From Boudabousia tangfeifanii (GTDB lineage: Bacteria > Actinomycetota > Actinomycetes > Actinomycetales > Actinomycetaceae), in NCBI RefSeq assembly GCF_001856685.1, contig NZ_CP017812.1, positions 1,984,001-2,048,000 on the forward strand: a stretch of 64,000 bases of DNA, written 5' to 3'. Numbering within the stretch: the stretch's first letter is position 1; each line of letters opens with the position of its first letter. Positions 51,434 to 60,273 of the stretch are shown piece after piece. The notes under the pieces were generated by a model. That model was not told where the DNA came from. It did not search any database and saw only the letters and a list, made by a program, of their open reading frames with translations. Both the position numbers and the translations under genes were made by a program.

Positions 51434-52524
51434 GCTACTTCCACCTCCTTAACAAAGATTCCTTGGGCGGCGAAGGCGGCTTTCGCCTCCGACAGGTGTC
51501 GACGATCAAGGGTGAGCGCGAGACGCCCAACCTGAGTATTGCCGAGGGTTTCGAAGGTGCCCGCAGCCAAGTCAGCCCCAAGTTGTGAGGCTAGGCCGAG
51601 GACGGCCGAACCGGTCGGTTTGCCTGGCTGCGAAGTAAAACGCACATCCAGTAGCACGTCACGGGAGAGGTTCAGGTCGGCGTAATCAACCGAGGGGAAC
51701 GGGACGATTTCTTCGGCAAGAGCAGAAGAAACATCCTGCACAATCTCTGACAAGGGTCCAGACTGGACGACCTGACCGGCCTCGAGCAAAGTAACCGAGT
51801 CGCAGATTTCTCGAACCACACCCATTTCGTGGGTGATGATGACGATGGTGACGCCCAGTTCGCGCTGCAAACGAGTTAGCAGGTCGAGGATCTGGCGGGT
51901 GGTTTCGGTATCGAGGGCCGAGGTCGGCTCGTCACAAAGCACCACCGGCGGGTTATCGGCCAAGGCGCGCGCAATGCCGACGCGCTGTTTCTGGCCGCCG
52001 GAAAGTTCTGAAGGGTAAGAGTTGGCGCGAGCAGTCAAGCCCACGAAGTCGAGTAGACGATCGACGGTGGCTTTGATTTCTGCCTTGGGACGCTTGGCCA
52101 AAACTAGCGGGTAGGCAATGTTTTGGGCGACAGTGCGCGAATCCAACAAGTTAGCGTGCTGGAAAACCATGCCAATATTGCGGCGGGCTTCACGCAACTG
52201 GGACTGCTTGAGGTGTGAAACATCCGTGCCGTCAATGATGACCTGGCCGGAAGTAGGCTGTTCAAGAGCGGTGAGGCAACGAATCAGAGTTGATTTACCG
52301 GCACCGGACTGGCCCACAATGCCGTGGATTTCGCCGCGACGAACGGTTAGATTCACGTCAACCAAAGCGTTGACTTCTTGGCCTTTTTCGCTTCGGTAGG
52401 TTTTGCCTAGCCCAATCAGTTCAATGATGTTTTCGCTAGCGACTGGCGAGGAAGCCTGGCCACCGCCAAGCAAATTATCCTCAGTGGCCGGCGCTTTTGC
52501 GGCCTTTTTACCGAAGTTCCTCAT
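51430..52524 (-). CDS. metN: Methionine ABC transporter ATPase
   Basis: The 364-residue ATPase drives methionine import. It has a 30-residue extra N-terminus, Walker A GQSGAGKSTL, signature LSGGQKQRVGIARAL, Walker B VVLCDEPTSALD and a C-terminal NIL domain (about 285-364) that in relatives binds methionine and inhibits transport. ATG 52524 has GGAGG upstream, which overlaps the P1 stem of a SAM riboswitch. First gene of metNIQ. Confidence 0.95.
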   Translation of the reverse strand: MRNFGKKAAKAPATEDNLLGGGQASSPVASENIIELIGLGKTYRSEKGQEVNALVDVNLTVRRGEIHGIVGQSGAGKSTLIRCLTALEQPTSGQVIIDGTDVSHLKQSQLREARRNIGMVFQHANLLDSRTVAQNIAYPLVLAKRPKAEIKATVDRLLDFVGLTARANSYPSELSGGQKQRVGIARALADNPPVVLCDEPTSALDTETTRQILDLLTRLQRELGVTIVIITHEMGVVREICDSVTLLEAGQVVQSGPLSEIVQDVSSALAEEIVPFPSVDYADLNLSRDVLLDVRFTSQPGKPTGSAVLGLASQLGADLAAGTFETLGNTQVGRLALTLDRRHLSEAKAAFAAQGIFVKEVEVA

Positions 52525-52530
52525 GTGAAT

Positions 52531-52622
52531 CCTCCATCGATCTTGGCGGAAGCACCCTCACCGTTAACCGGGGGTTGCTGCAGCTTCATCGAGCCAAGTC
52601 TCTTCGCTGCTCTGGATGGTTA
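52531..52622 (-). ncRNA. SAM riboswitch (SAM-I/SAM-IV clan) upstream of metN
   Basis: Read on the minus strand, the leader contains P1 CCATC, then AGAG, a P2 stem GCAGC/GCTGC enclosing GAG...CTC, ATGAAGC, the block GCAACC, a P3 hairpin, GGTGCT and UCC, then P1 GATGG. This matches the SAM-I core in order; P4 is not evident, so SAM-IV or a variant is possible. The 3' P1 strand (52534-52538) shares two G residues with the GGAGG of metN (52531-52535), so SAM binding should hide the ribosome binding site: translational control. Confidence 0.82.
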
Positions 52623-52720
52623 AGTTGCCACTAAGGTAACTTATTGTGTTAACGCCGTACAACATAAACACGGGAATAGTGACTAGCTTCTCAAGAATCT
52701 GAGACTTACTAGCTGGCTGG

Positions 52721-52726
52721 TACAGT
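52721..52726 (+). promoter_or_regulatory. -10 box of a probable leaderless promoter for the epimerase gene
   Basis: TACAGT, 6 nt before ATG 52733; no ribosome binding site is present. Confidence 0.45.
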
Positions 52727-52732
52727 GGATAT

Positions 52733-53761
52733 ATGACTGAAAATACCACGGAAAAACACGGAAAAGCTAATAAAACTGCTCCTTCTTCGAGCCAGCCTGC
52801 AGGTTTTGCGCCACAGCAAAGCGATCGGACTTTGCTAGTTGCCGGGGTAGGACTGGTTGGTAGTGCCTTGATTGAAAAGGCTCGCGAGCATGGCTGGAAG
52901 ATCCGCACCTTGCACCGCTCAGATAGTGGTCAAGTTACGGGCGTGCAGTACCGTGAAAATGGTGATGAGTTCGCCTACTGGAATCCAGCGAAACACGAGC
53001 TGGACCCGGCAGCAGTAGTGGGTGCTGATGCGGTGGTTTGTTTAAACGGGGCGGCCATTGCCCCAAATCCGTGGACTAAGTCTAGGCGCAAGCTATTGCG
53101 CGCTTCGCGCCTCGATTCGACTGAGACTTTGGCTCAAACTATGGCAAATTTGCCAGCCGTGGACCGACCAAAGGTGTTCCTTTCAGGGAGTGCGATCGGT
53201 TTTTATGGGGATCGGGGCGAGGCTCGCCTGTCCGACCTCGATTCGCACCAGGTTGGTCAAGGGTTCCTAGCTAACTTGTGCCAGGAGTGGGAGGCTTGCG
53301 CGCAGGTGGCCGAGGACGCCGGCATCCGAACTGCCCAAAACCGCACCGGGTTAGTAGTTTCTGACCGCGGCGGCATTGGTGCCATGCTTGAAAAGCTCTA
53401 CCGTTTCGGTTTAGGTGCTCGCCTAGGTGATGGCCGCCAGTGGCAGGCTTACATTGGTTTGGATGATGCGGCCAGTGCCCTACTTTTCGCCCTCGAAAAC
53501 GATAACTTTACCGGGCCGTTTAACCTGACTTCGCCCGTGCCCATTCGTAATAAGGATCTGCATGATTTCTTGTCGTGGCGGGCCAAGGTTCCCTCCCCGT
53601 GGGTAGCTCCCGCGCCGGCAGTAAAACTCGCTGGCGATATGGGCAAAGAATTGTTGTTGGCTTCGGCCCGTACTTTCCCAGACCAGCTCGAAAAGGCTGG
53701 ATTTGAGTTTGCCAACCCAGACGCTCCTAGCATGTTTAACCGCTACTTCGGAGCAAAGTAA
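52733..53761 (+). CDS. TIGR01777-family NAD-dependent epimerase/dehydratase
   Basis: A 342-residue short-chain dehydrogenase-like protein. The nucleotide-binding motif GVGLVGSALIEKA is near residue 37. LNGAAIAPNPWTKSRRKLLRASRLDSTETLAQTM and SGSAIGFYGDRGE are family motifs of the SulA/YfcH group, and the end (ASARTFPDQLEKAGFEFANPD) matches its C-terminal domain. The physiological substrate of this group is not established. A 30-residue polar tail precedes the fold. It is divergent from metN. Confidence 0.86.
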   Translation: MTENTTEKHGKANKTAPSSSQPAGFAPQQSDRTLLVAGVGLVGSALIEKAREHGWKIRTLHRSDSGQVTGVQYRENGDEFAYWNPAKHELDPAAVVGADAVVCLNGAAIAPNPWTKSRRKLLRASRLDSTETLAQTMANLPAVDRPKVFLSGSAIGFYGDRGEARLSDLDSHQVGQGFLANLCQEWEACAQVAEDAGIRTAQNRTGLVVSDRGGIGAMLEKLYRFGLGARLGDGRQWQAYIGLDDAASALLFALENDNFTGPFNLTSPVPIRNKDLHDFLSWRAKVPSPWVAPAPAVKLAGDMGKELLLASARTFPDQLEKAGFEFANPDAPSMFNRYFGAK

Positions 53762-53921
53762 GACGCCGTTTCGTGGGGATACCCTTCCGGACTACGAGCA
53801 GCAACATTTCATGGGTGCCCTTCCATCGGGGCCAAATCGAAGCCTGTTCAGCGGCAACATCACTCAAAGACAACTAAGGCCCCGCTCAGCAGCATCCTTC
53901 CGGGACACATCAACATAAAAA

Positions 53922-53964
53922 GTTTGGGCCGGCCTCAATCAATGAGGTCGGCCCAAACTTTTCT
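53922..53964. terminator. Bidirectional terminator
   Basis: GTTTGGGCCGGCCTCA (53922-53937) pairs with 53943-53958 with a single G-U; TTTTC follows on plus, TTTTT on minus. Between the epimerase and the deacetylase genes. Confidence 0.82.
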
Positions 53965-53972
53965 AGTTTTGT

Positions 53973-55046
53973 TTACTTCAAGATTTGATCGTGTCCGAAG
54001 TGCTTGGCACCTGGGATGAGGCCCTTGTCAGCGAATAGCTGTGGGATGGTCACGAAGTGGTAGCCCTGTTTCTTTAGTTCAGCCACTACGATGGGCACCA
54101 CCTTCGGGGCGACTGGGTGAATGTCGTGCATCAAGATGATGCCGCCTGGCTTCACTTCTTGACGAATGAATTCCATTGCCTTGTCAACATTCTTGTGTTT
54201 CCAATCGAGCGTGTCCACATCCCAGAGGATGACTGCCTGCTGGTTTTCGGCCAGGTAGTTGCGGACGCGGTGGTTGACTGCGCCGTATGGTGGGCGCATC
54301 AGGTGAGTGCCAACCCCGAGAATCTTTTTGATCTCATTGTTGGTATCGAGGATCTGGTGGCCGAGCCCCTTGTTGGAAACTTGGGTGAGCTGCGGGTGGT
54401 TCCACGAGTGGTTACCTACCGCGTTACCTTCTTGGGCTTCACGCTTTACTAGGTCAGGGTGTTCAATTACGTTCTTACCCATGACGAAGAAGGTGGCTTT
54501 CACGCCGGCTTTCTTCAGCGCGTCAAGGGTGGCAGCGGTGTATTCGCCAGGGCCATCATCGAAGGTGAGGGCCACGCACTTAACTTCGGCACAGTTCGGG
54601 CCACCTTGGTCGGAGTTCAGACCAGAGCTAACCTGTACGTTGTTTTCCCCGGCTGGTGGTTTGGAGGCATCCTTACCTTTGTCTTGGTCGCCCTTCTTGT
54701 CACCCTTGTCGCCCGGTTTGGCCTGGTTGTCTTTATTGTCAGCAGGCTTCTTGTCGTCCTTCTTAGGATCTTCCGGCTTCTTCCCAGTTTCTGGGGTAGG
54801 CTGCGGTTTTTCTTCCTTAGTTGGTTCCTTGGCAGGTTCCGGACTTGGTGTTGGTGTGGGGCTGGCCGAGGGCGCCGCTGGGGTTGCTGGGACGGTCGGT
54901 TCCACAGTGGGAGCAACGGTAGCAGCAGGAGTGCTTACTCGCGGTGCTGGGGCCGGCTCTGATTTAGAAGCAGGAGAACAACCTGCTAGAAGTGCACCAC
55001 TGATCGCGAGCGCGCCAATGGTAAGCCACTGTGAAGACTTAATCAT
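53973..55046 (-). CDS. Polysaccharide deacetylase lipoprotein
   Basis: A 357-residue exported lipoprotein: lipobox LLAGC (Cys 23), a Pro-Lys-Glu-Asp-rich linker about 30-145, then a NodB-type deacetylase domain. ALTFDDGPGEYTAATLDAL carries the catalytic and metal Asp pair, GNHSWNHPQLTQ has the metal histidines, and MRPPYGAVN and ILMHDIHP are the later motifs, so the site looks complete. Peptidoglycan N-deacetylation, which gives lysozyme resistance, is a plausible role; other polysaccharides are possible. ATG 55046 with GGAAGGAA upstream. Confidence 0.92.
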   Translation of the reverse strand: MIKSSQWLTIGALAISGALLAGCSPASKSEPAPAPRVSTPAATVAPTVEPTVPATPAAPSASPTPTPSPEPAKEPTKEEKPQPTPETGKKPEDPKKDDKKPADNKDNQAKPGDKGDKKGDQDKGKDASKPPAGENNVQVSSGLNSDQGGPNCAEVKCVALTFDDGPGEYTAATLDALKKAGVKATFFVMGKNVIEHPDLVKREAQEGNAVGNHSWNHPQLTQVSNKGLGHQILDTNNEIKKILGVGTHLMRPPYGAVNHRVRNYLAENQQAVILWDVDTLDWKHKNVDKAMEFIRQEVKPGGIILMHDIHPVAPKVVPIVVAELKKQGYHFVTIPQLFADKGLIPGAKHFGHDQILK

Positions 55047-55074
55047 TTAGTTCCTTCCAAAAACGGATTACTGA

Positions 55075-56535
55075 TTAATGGTTTAGATGTGCTCGTTCTG
55101 GTTTCACTGGAATCAAAATCAACAGACCCAGGAACAAAATCAAAACGATACCAAGAATACCCCAGTAATCATATCCCTTTTCGAGCCCAGTTAAAGCCTC
55201 ACCCACTTGAAGTGACACGAAATACATGGCTGGTGCTAGGAAGGACACAGCTCGTCCGGTAGTAGCGTAAAGTCCGAAGACTTCACCTTCTCGCCCTTCG
55301 GGGATCATACGGCCGAGGAAGGCTCGGGAAGCGGACTGGGCGGGGCCGACGAAGGCCGTCAGGACTAGCCCCACGGTCCAGAAGATGATTTGACCACCAT
55401 TGTGGGCGAAGAAGACGATGAAACCGCAGGTAATCATCGAGACGAGTGAAATAATGATGACCTTCTTGGGGCCGATCCGATCTTCAATCCACCCGAATGC
55501 CCAAGTGGCAATACCGGCGACCACATTGGCAAGGATCGCGAAGATCATGATCTGTCCTTGATCGAAACCGAAGACGGAACGACCGATGATGGCGCCGTAC
55601 ATGAAGACGCCGGCTAGACCGTCACGGAAGATAGCCGAGGCCGCCAGGAAAAGCAAAGTTTGTGGCGCTTCTTTGAAAAGAGATTTGATGGTGCGCCCAA
55701 GGAAGCGGTAGGAATCAATGATGGTTTCGTGACCGTCATCGGCTCCCGCTTCGCTGGACTCGTATTTGCGTCCTCGGATGGTGAAGAGGACCGGCAGGGC
55801 ACAAGCCCCGAACCAAAGGGCCGAGAAAAGAATGGAGGCGCGAATCGGCAGGTGGTTGTCGTTAGGGACGCCGAACCAGTGGGCCCCGTCCCCCAAGAAG
55901 CCGACGAGCAATAGACCAAGGAGCAAAATTCCCCCGAAGTAGCCTGAGCCCCAGCCGATACCCGAAATGGTGCCCATATTTTCAGGCTTGGAAATGCGCC
56001 CGAGCATGGCATTGTAGTTAACGGAGGCGAACTCGAAGAAGATGTTACCCAGACCCATCAGGATGATGCCGAGCCACAGGGCTCCGAGGGGGCCGAGGGC
56101 GGAATCGGGGTGCACCCAGAACATGGCCACCATGCAGCCAACCACGGCGAAGGTGTTAAGCCCCAGTAGGAAGGTGCCTTTGCCGCGACGGTCGGCTCGC
56201 TGCCCGGTGATGGGGGCCAACAAGGCGATCACGATACCGGCGATGGTCAAGCCCTGCGAAAGTAGCTTTTGGGCGGTGTCCGAGTCGGTAAACATTTGGT
56301 CGCTCGTTAGGTAGGTGGAGAACACGAAGGTGGTCACCACCGCGTTGAAAGCGGCCGAACCGAAATCCCATAGGGACCAGGCCACCACGGGCCAGGTGAA
56401 AATCTTGGACTTTCCCGCGGGCTTTTTCGCTTCATTAGCGTTGATTCCGGCGGGATTTACAGGCGACTGGGTCTGATTTTTCGCACTCACGCTTCCAACT
56501 TTAGCGGTCATCTCACTTTGTGGCATGCGGAACAC
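55075..56535 (-). CDS. MFS transporter, UMF1/Atg22-like
   Basis: A 486-residue transporter with twelve helices. A tail of about 45 polar residues precedes the first helix (VVAWSLWDFGSAAFNAVVTTFVF), whose sequence is typical of the UMF1 family; family members' substrates include amino acids in fungi but are unknown in bacteria. The later segment VGPAQSASRAFLGRMIPEGREGEVFGLYA is also characteristic. The start could be GTG 56535, ATG 56526 or ATG 56511; none has a good ribosome binding site. It follows ispD in the same direction with about 60 nt between. Confidence 0.88.
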   Translation of the reverse strand: MFRMPQSEMTAKVGSVSAKNQTQSPVNPAGINANEAKKPAGKSKIFTWPVVAWSLWDFGSAAFNAVVTTFVFSTYLTSDQMFTDSDTAQKLLSQGLTIAGIVIALLAPITGQRADRRGKGTFLLGLNTFAVVGCMVAMFWVHPDSALGPLGALWLGIILMGLGNIFFEFASVNYNAMLGRISKPENMGTISGIGWGSGYFGGILLLGLLLVGFLGDGAHWFGVPNDNHLPIRASILFSALWFGACALPVLFTIRGRKYESSEAGADDGHETIIDSYRFLGRTIKSLFKEAPQTLLFLAASAIFRDGLAGVFMYGAIIGRSVFGFDQGQIMIFAILANVVAGIATWAFGWIEDRIGPKKVIIISLVSMITCGFIVFFAHNGGQIIFWTVGLVLTAFVGPAQSASRAFLGRMIPEGREGEVFGLYATTGRAVSFLAPAMYFVSLQVGEALTGLEKGYDYWGILGIVLILFLGLLILIPVKPERAHLNH

Positions 56536-56599
56536 TCATTTTTGTGGATAGTTCCGTTTCCGCTTTGGGTTTTGCGTGCCCTTTTCGGTTGCTTTTGGC

Positions 56600-57367
56600 T
56601 TATTTGTTGGGGTTGCCTGCGATTTCGCGGCTGAGCCATTCCAAGTCTTCTGGGTTGGTAATTTTCAGGGCCGAGGGAGAACCGGCCACTAGCTTGACCC
56701 CGATCCCGTGGGCTTCATAGAGACTGGCTTCGTCGGTGACGCTGGCGCTGGTTGCCTCTGGGCTCTGCCCTAGTGCTAGGACTTGGTTTAGCCAGAAGCC
56801 TTGCGGGGTTTGCACTGCCCGTAGCAGGTCGCGTGCCGGCGTTGTTTCTACCCACTCTCCGTCCTCGGCAATGCGAATGGTTTTGATGGTGTCAACAACT
56901 GGTAGGGCGGGGATGACTGCGCGCACCTGGTCAGTGAGGCTCGAGGCGACGGTGGCGAATACTTCGGGCGGGCACCAGGTGCGGGCTGCATCGTGCACTA
57001 GGACGCGACTGTCAAAGTTGGCATGGTCGTTGGAAGTGGCGGCATGGTCCGCAGCCAATTGCGCTTTTAGCGCTTTGAGGCCAGCTTGGACGGAGGCGGC
57101 GCGAGTGTCTCCCCCAGCAACGAAGGTGCATGGATGTGGGTAGTTGTCGGGGAGGCAGGCTTGAAAGGCTGGCAGGTCTGTTTCGGGGGCGGTGACCACA
57201 ATTTTTTCGAGGCCGGGGGCTCCGGCGACCCGTTCGAAGGCCCAGGTAAGTAGAGGTTTTCCTGCGATTTCAACGAGGGCTTTGGGGATGCCAGCACCAA
57301 GGCGAGTGCCACTGCCGGCGGCGGTGAGTACTAGTTGCCACGAGGGGCAATCGTCACTCTTCGTCAT
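56600..57367 (-). CDS. ispD: 2-C-methyl-D-erythritol 4-phosphate cytidylyltransferase
   Basis: Third step of the MEP isoprenoid pathway: couples MEP with CTP. The 255-residue protein has the CTP motif [41 protein letters not shown] near 110 and [10 protein letters not shown] near 190. ATG 57367 (GAAGGTG upstream) overlaps carD by 14 nt. carD-ispD adjacency is common in actinobacteria; ispF, which usually follows, is not here. Confidence 0.94.
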   Translation of the reverse strand: MTKSDDCPSWQLVLTAAGSGTRLGAGIPKALVEIAGKPLLTWAFERVAGAPGLEKIVVTAPETDLPAFQACLPDNYPHPCTFVAGGDTRAASVQAGLKALKAQLAADHAATSNDHANFDSRVLVHDAARTWCPPEVFATVASSLTDQVRAVIPALPVVDTIKTIRIAEDGEWVETTPARDLLRAVQTPQGFWLNQVLALGQSPEATSASVTDEASLYEAHGIGVKLVAGSPSALKITNPEDLEWLSREIAGNPNK

Positions 57368-57899
57368 CACCTTCGACCATGTCTAGTTCACGGAAGGTGG
57401 AAATGTCCACGCCTAGGCTTTCAGCCAACACGGTGTCGAGGCGTACTTCAGCCTGGTCGTGCGGAATATCGCGGGCGAGGGCAAGTTCGGAAACTAGGAT
57501 GTGGCGGGCTTTCGCGAGCATGCGCTTTTCGCCAGCGGAGAGGCCGCGGTCACGGTCGCGACGGGTGAGGTCACGAACGACCTCGGAAACTTTCACAATG
57601 TCACCGGTGGCAATCTTTTCGATGTTTGCCTTGTAGCGGCGCGACCAGTTCGATGGTTCGTCCACATTTTCGGCGCGGAGTACATCAGCAACAACTTTTA
57701 GGCCGTCGGCGTCGACCACATCGCGCACGCCAACCATTTCGACATTGTCGGCAGGAACTTGGATAGTGAGGTCACCTTGGTTAACTCGCAAAGTCAAGTA
57801 AGTCATTTCTTTGCCGCGAACCACGCGCTGTTTAATTGCCTCAATAGTGGCAGCACCATGGTGCGGATAAACAACAGTCTCGCCAACCTCAAATGCCAT
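57354..57899 (-). CDS. carD: CarD-family RNA polymerase-binding regulator
   Basis: Stabilises the open complex at many promoters, including rRNA, by contacting the RNA polymerase beta subunit and the -10 region. The 181-residue protein has an N-terminal RNAP-interacting domain ([19 protein letters not shown]) and a C-terminal helical DNA-binding domain ([30 protein letters not shown]). ATG 57899 is chosen for AGGG 7 nt upstream; the TTG at 57920 is unlikely. TAAAAT about 50 nt upstream may be the -10 box. It overlaps ispD. Confidence 0.94.
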   Translation of the reverse strand: MAFEVGETVVYPHHGAATIEAIKQRVVRGKEMTYLTLRVNQGDLTIQVPADNVEMVGVRDVVDADGLKVVADVLRAENVDEPSNWSRRYKANIEKIATGDIVKVSEVVRDLTRRDRDRGLSAGEKRMLAKARHILVSELALARDIPHDQAEVRLDTVLAESLGVDISTFRELDMVEGDDEE

Positions 57900-58057
57900 A
57901 TTTATGCCCTGACTTATCAATTGAACCTACGGTGAACATCCCTATTTTACCACTAAGTGCACACTTACTCACGGAAACTTTATTTAGGCTTTAAGGTTCG
58001 CTTGTGACCACTTCGCCAGGGCAGTGAGCTGGCGGCCAAAACGCGAAGAAGCTTAGT

Positions 58058-58741
58058 TTAGGCGTTGAGGCGATAGCCGAGGCCGCGCACGGTGGTGATC
58101 AGCGTGGGGTTGGATGGGTCGGCCTCAAGCTTGTTGCGTAGGCGCTTAATGTGCACGTCTAGGGTTTTACTGTCGCCAAGGTAAACACTGCCCCACACGC
58201 GGTCCAGGAGTTGCGCGCGGGTGAGGACGCGTCCGGGGTGACGCAGCAGGTATTCGAGCAGTTCAAATTCTCGCAGGGCAAGGGTAATTTCTTCGCCGTT
58301 TGAGGTGACTTGGTGCCGCGCAACATCCATACGGATTTGACCTACCTGGATGATGCTGTCGTCCTCGGCAGTTTCGGCGCTTTGGCCACGCCGAAGTACC
58401 GCGCGAATACGGGCGAGGAGTTCTCGGTATGAGTAGGGCTTGGGCAGGTAGTCGTCGGCTCCGAGTTCGAGTCCGACCACCTTGTCGACCACTTCATCTT
58501 TGGCGGTGACCATAATGATGGGGACATTGGATTCTTGCCGTAGTTGCTTGCAAACTTCGGTGCCGGACATGCCTGGCATCATCAGGTCAAGCAAGACGAG
58601 GTCGATTTTTTGGCGGGCGAAGACTTCGAGTGCCTTATTGCCATCGCAGGCGGTAAATACTTTGAAGCCGTCTTGCCGTAGGGAAAAGCTGAGCGTGTCC
58701 CGGAATGTTTCTTCGTCGTCAACTACCAGGATGGTCGTCAT
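58058..58741 (-). CDS. regX3: OmpR-family response regulator (RegX3-like)
   Basis: Activator or repressor of the phosphate-starvation response. The 227-residue protein has the receiver acid pair (VVDDEE), phospho-acceptor Asp in LVLLDLMMPG, Lys in LPKPYS, and a winged-helix domain with LREFELLEYLLRHPGRVLTRAQLLDRVWG. ATG 58741 with AAGGAG. It follows the sensor gene by 14 nt; phoU, on the other strand, strengthens the identification. Confidence 0.92.
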   Translation of the reverse strand: MTTILVVDDEETFRDTLSFSLRQDGFKVFTACDGNKALEVFARQKIDLVLLDLMMPGMSGTEVCKQLRQESNVPIIMVTAKDEVVDKVVGLELGADDYLPKPYSYRELLARIRAVLRRGQSAETAEDDSIIQVGQIRMDVARHQVTSNGEEITLALREFELLEYLLRHPGRVLTRAQLLDRVWGSVYLGDSKTLDVHIKRLRNKLEADPSNPTLITTVRGLGYRLNA

Positions 58742-58755
58742 GGCGTCTTCGCTCC

Positions 58756-59997
58756 TTACTCGTCAGTTTCGTGCTGGCCGAGGGCGGAGGCGGCTTCGTC
58801 CTCGACGGCTGGGTGCTGGTCACCGGCTTCGGTAACCGTTCCTGCTTCCCCGGTAAGCGTTTGGGGTGCTGCAGGTAACACTAGTGTAAATGAGGCGCCG
58901 CGGCCTAGTCGAGACCAGACGCTGACGGTGCCGCCGTGTTTCGCGGCCACGTGTTTGACGATGGAAAGGCCGAGGCCAGTGCCGCCTTTCGCGCGGGAGC
59001 GCCCGGGGTCGACCCGGTAGAAGCGTTCGAAGATTCGTTCTTGTTCTTCGGGGGCGATGCCGATGCCCTGATCTACCACGTTGATTCGTACGAGGTCGTC
59101 TTCGAGGGTGGCGGCAACCGAAACTTTGGTATTTGGTTCGGAGTAGCGGATGGCGTTATCTAGTAGGTTGCGCACTGCTGTGGTAAGTAGATCAAAGTCG
59201 CCGAGAACCATCGCGTTGGAGGGTTGGCCCACCACGATTTCAATCCCATTGGCTTTGCCAGTCAGGGCGGAGGCTTCTACTGCCTGCCCGATTACTTGGT
59301 CAATATTTACTACCTTGGGGGCTTCTAGCACCCCTGGGGCTTGCAGGCGGGAAAGGTCAATAATGTCGGAGATGAGGTTGGTTAGTCGCGCGGATTCTTT
59401 GAGCAGTTGGCCCGAGAAGTGGGCAACAGCTTCGGGATTGTCCGGGTGGGAGGCTAGGGTTTCAGCCAGCAGGGAGATGGCTCCGACGGGAGTTTTTAGT
59501 TCATGCGAGATATTGGCGGTGAAGTCTCGACGGGTTGCTTCTAGTCTTTGCGGGCCCGAAACGTCCTCGGCCAGCAATAAAACGTAGCCGCGGCGCAGGG
59601 GTGCGAGGCGGACCATGGCGGGGAAATGTTCGGTGCCTGCTAGGGCGGAACGGTGTAGTTCGTATTCTTGTTCGGTAACTTTGCCGTCTCGGCGCAGTTT
59701 CGCGACTGCTTCTTTTAATTCGGGGTGTACGAGTTCTTCCCCGGAGACAAGTCCGTAGGCGTAACCGTTGGCGTCGGCACGAACTACTCGATCTTGTGGG
59801 TCGAGCACGATGGAAACGTAGGGAACCGCGGCCAGCATTGACAATACCTCGGGCGAGAGGGTTTGTTCTTCTGGTTTTTCAGGTTTTGGTTTGGGCTGGT
59901 GTGCTTTTTCTGAAGCCCACGCAGCTCCCACGCCGACAGCTCCGACCAGCAGGCCGAGCAGGCCGACGATAACAAGCAAAATCACGGTTTGTTCCAC
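58756..59997 (-). CDS. senX3: Sensor histidine kinase (SenX3-like)
   Basis: A 413-residue kinase with one N-terminal membrane helix, a PAS-like region (about 50-150), HisKA with phospho-His in FTANISHELKTPVGAI, and a catalytic domain with NLLDNAIRYSEPN, GIGIAPEEQERIFERFYRVD and GGTGLGLSIVKH. The C-terminal tail is Glu/Thr/Ala-rich. The start GTG 59997 is leaderless: TAATCT ends 7 nt before it. SenX3 in relatives is controlled by PhoU and the Pst importer; pst genes are not in the window. Confidence 0.92.
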   Translation of the reverse strand: MEQTVILLVIVGLLGLLVGAVGVGAAWASEKAHQPKPKPEKPEEQTLSPEVLSMLAAVPYVSIVLDPQDRVVRADANGYAYGLVSGEELVHPELKEAVAKLRRDGKVTEQEYELHRSALAGTEHFPAMVRLAPLRRGYVLLLAEDVSGPQRLEATRRDFTANISHELKTPVGAISLLAETLASHPDNPEAVAHFSGQLLKESARLTNLISDIIDLSRLQAPGVLEAPKVVNIDQVIGQAVEASALTGKANGIEIVVGQPSNAMVLGDFDLLTTAVRNLLDNAIRYSEPNTKVSVAATLEDDLVRINVVDQGIGIAPEEQERIFERFYRVDPGRSRAKGGTGLGLSIVKHVAAKHGGTVSVWSRLGRGASFTLVLPAAPQTLTGEAGTVTEAGDQHPAVEDEAASALGQHETDE

Positions 59998-60004
59998 GGA
60001 TAAA

Positions 60005-60010
60005 AGATTA
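60005..60010 (-). promoter_or_regulatory. -10 box of a probable leaderless promoter for senX3
   Basis: TAATCT, 7 nt before GTG 59997; no ribosome binding site is present. Confidence 0.5.
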
Positions 60011-60059
60011 CCTTGTTTCTAGTTTCTTCGGCTTCTCCGTAACTATCAGGGCAATGCTT

Positions 60060-60099
60060 GTTTACCTGATGTTAACCTGCTTGAGTATCAGTGTTTGCC
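60060..60099 (+). promoter_or_regulatory. Candidate PHO box between senX3 and phoU
   Basis: Half sites GTTTACC (60060), GTTAACC (60071) and GTTTGCC (60093) lie at an 11-bp period with one diverged position at 60082. This is the arrangement of PHO-type response-regulator sites (GTTCACC-like repeats). RegX3 would bind here and regulate both divergent units. Confidence 0.6.
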
Positions 60100-60273
60100 T
60101 TACTCTGGTGAGATAGTTACACCAACAGTTACTGAATTGGGATTGTTGGGTTTTACGCGCGCTACTTTTAGAGTTTCGCTAGGGTTTAACTTAGCTGCTG
60201 TTCACTTGCCGAGGGCGGGGCGTGGAACCGATGACCCACCAACTTGAGGCTAATCCCCTCATAAGGAGACACG

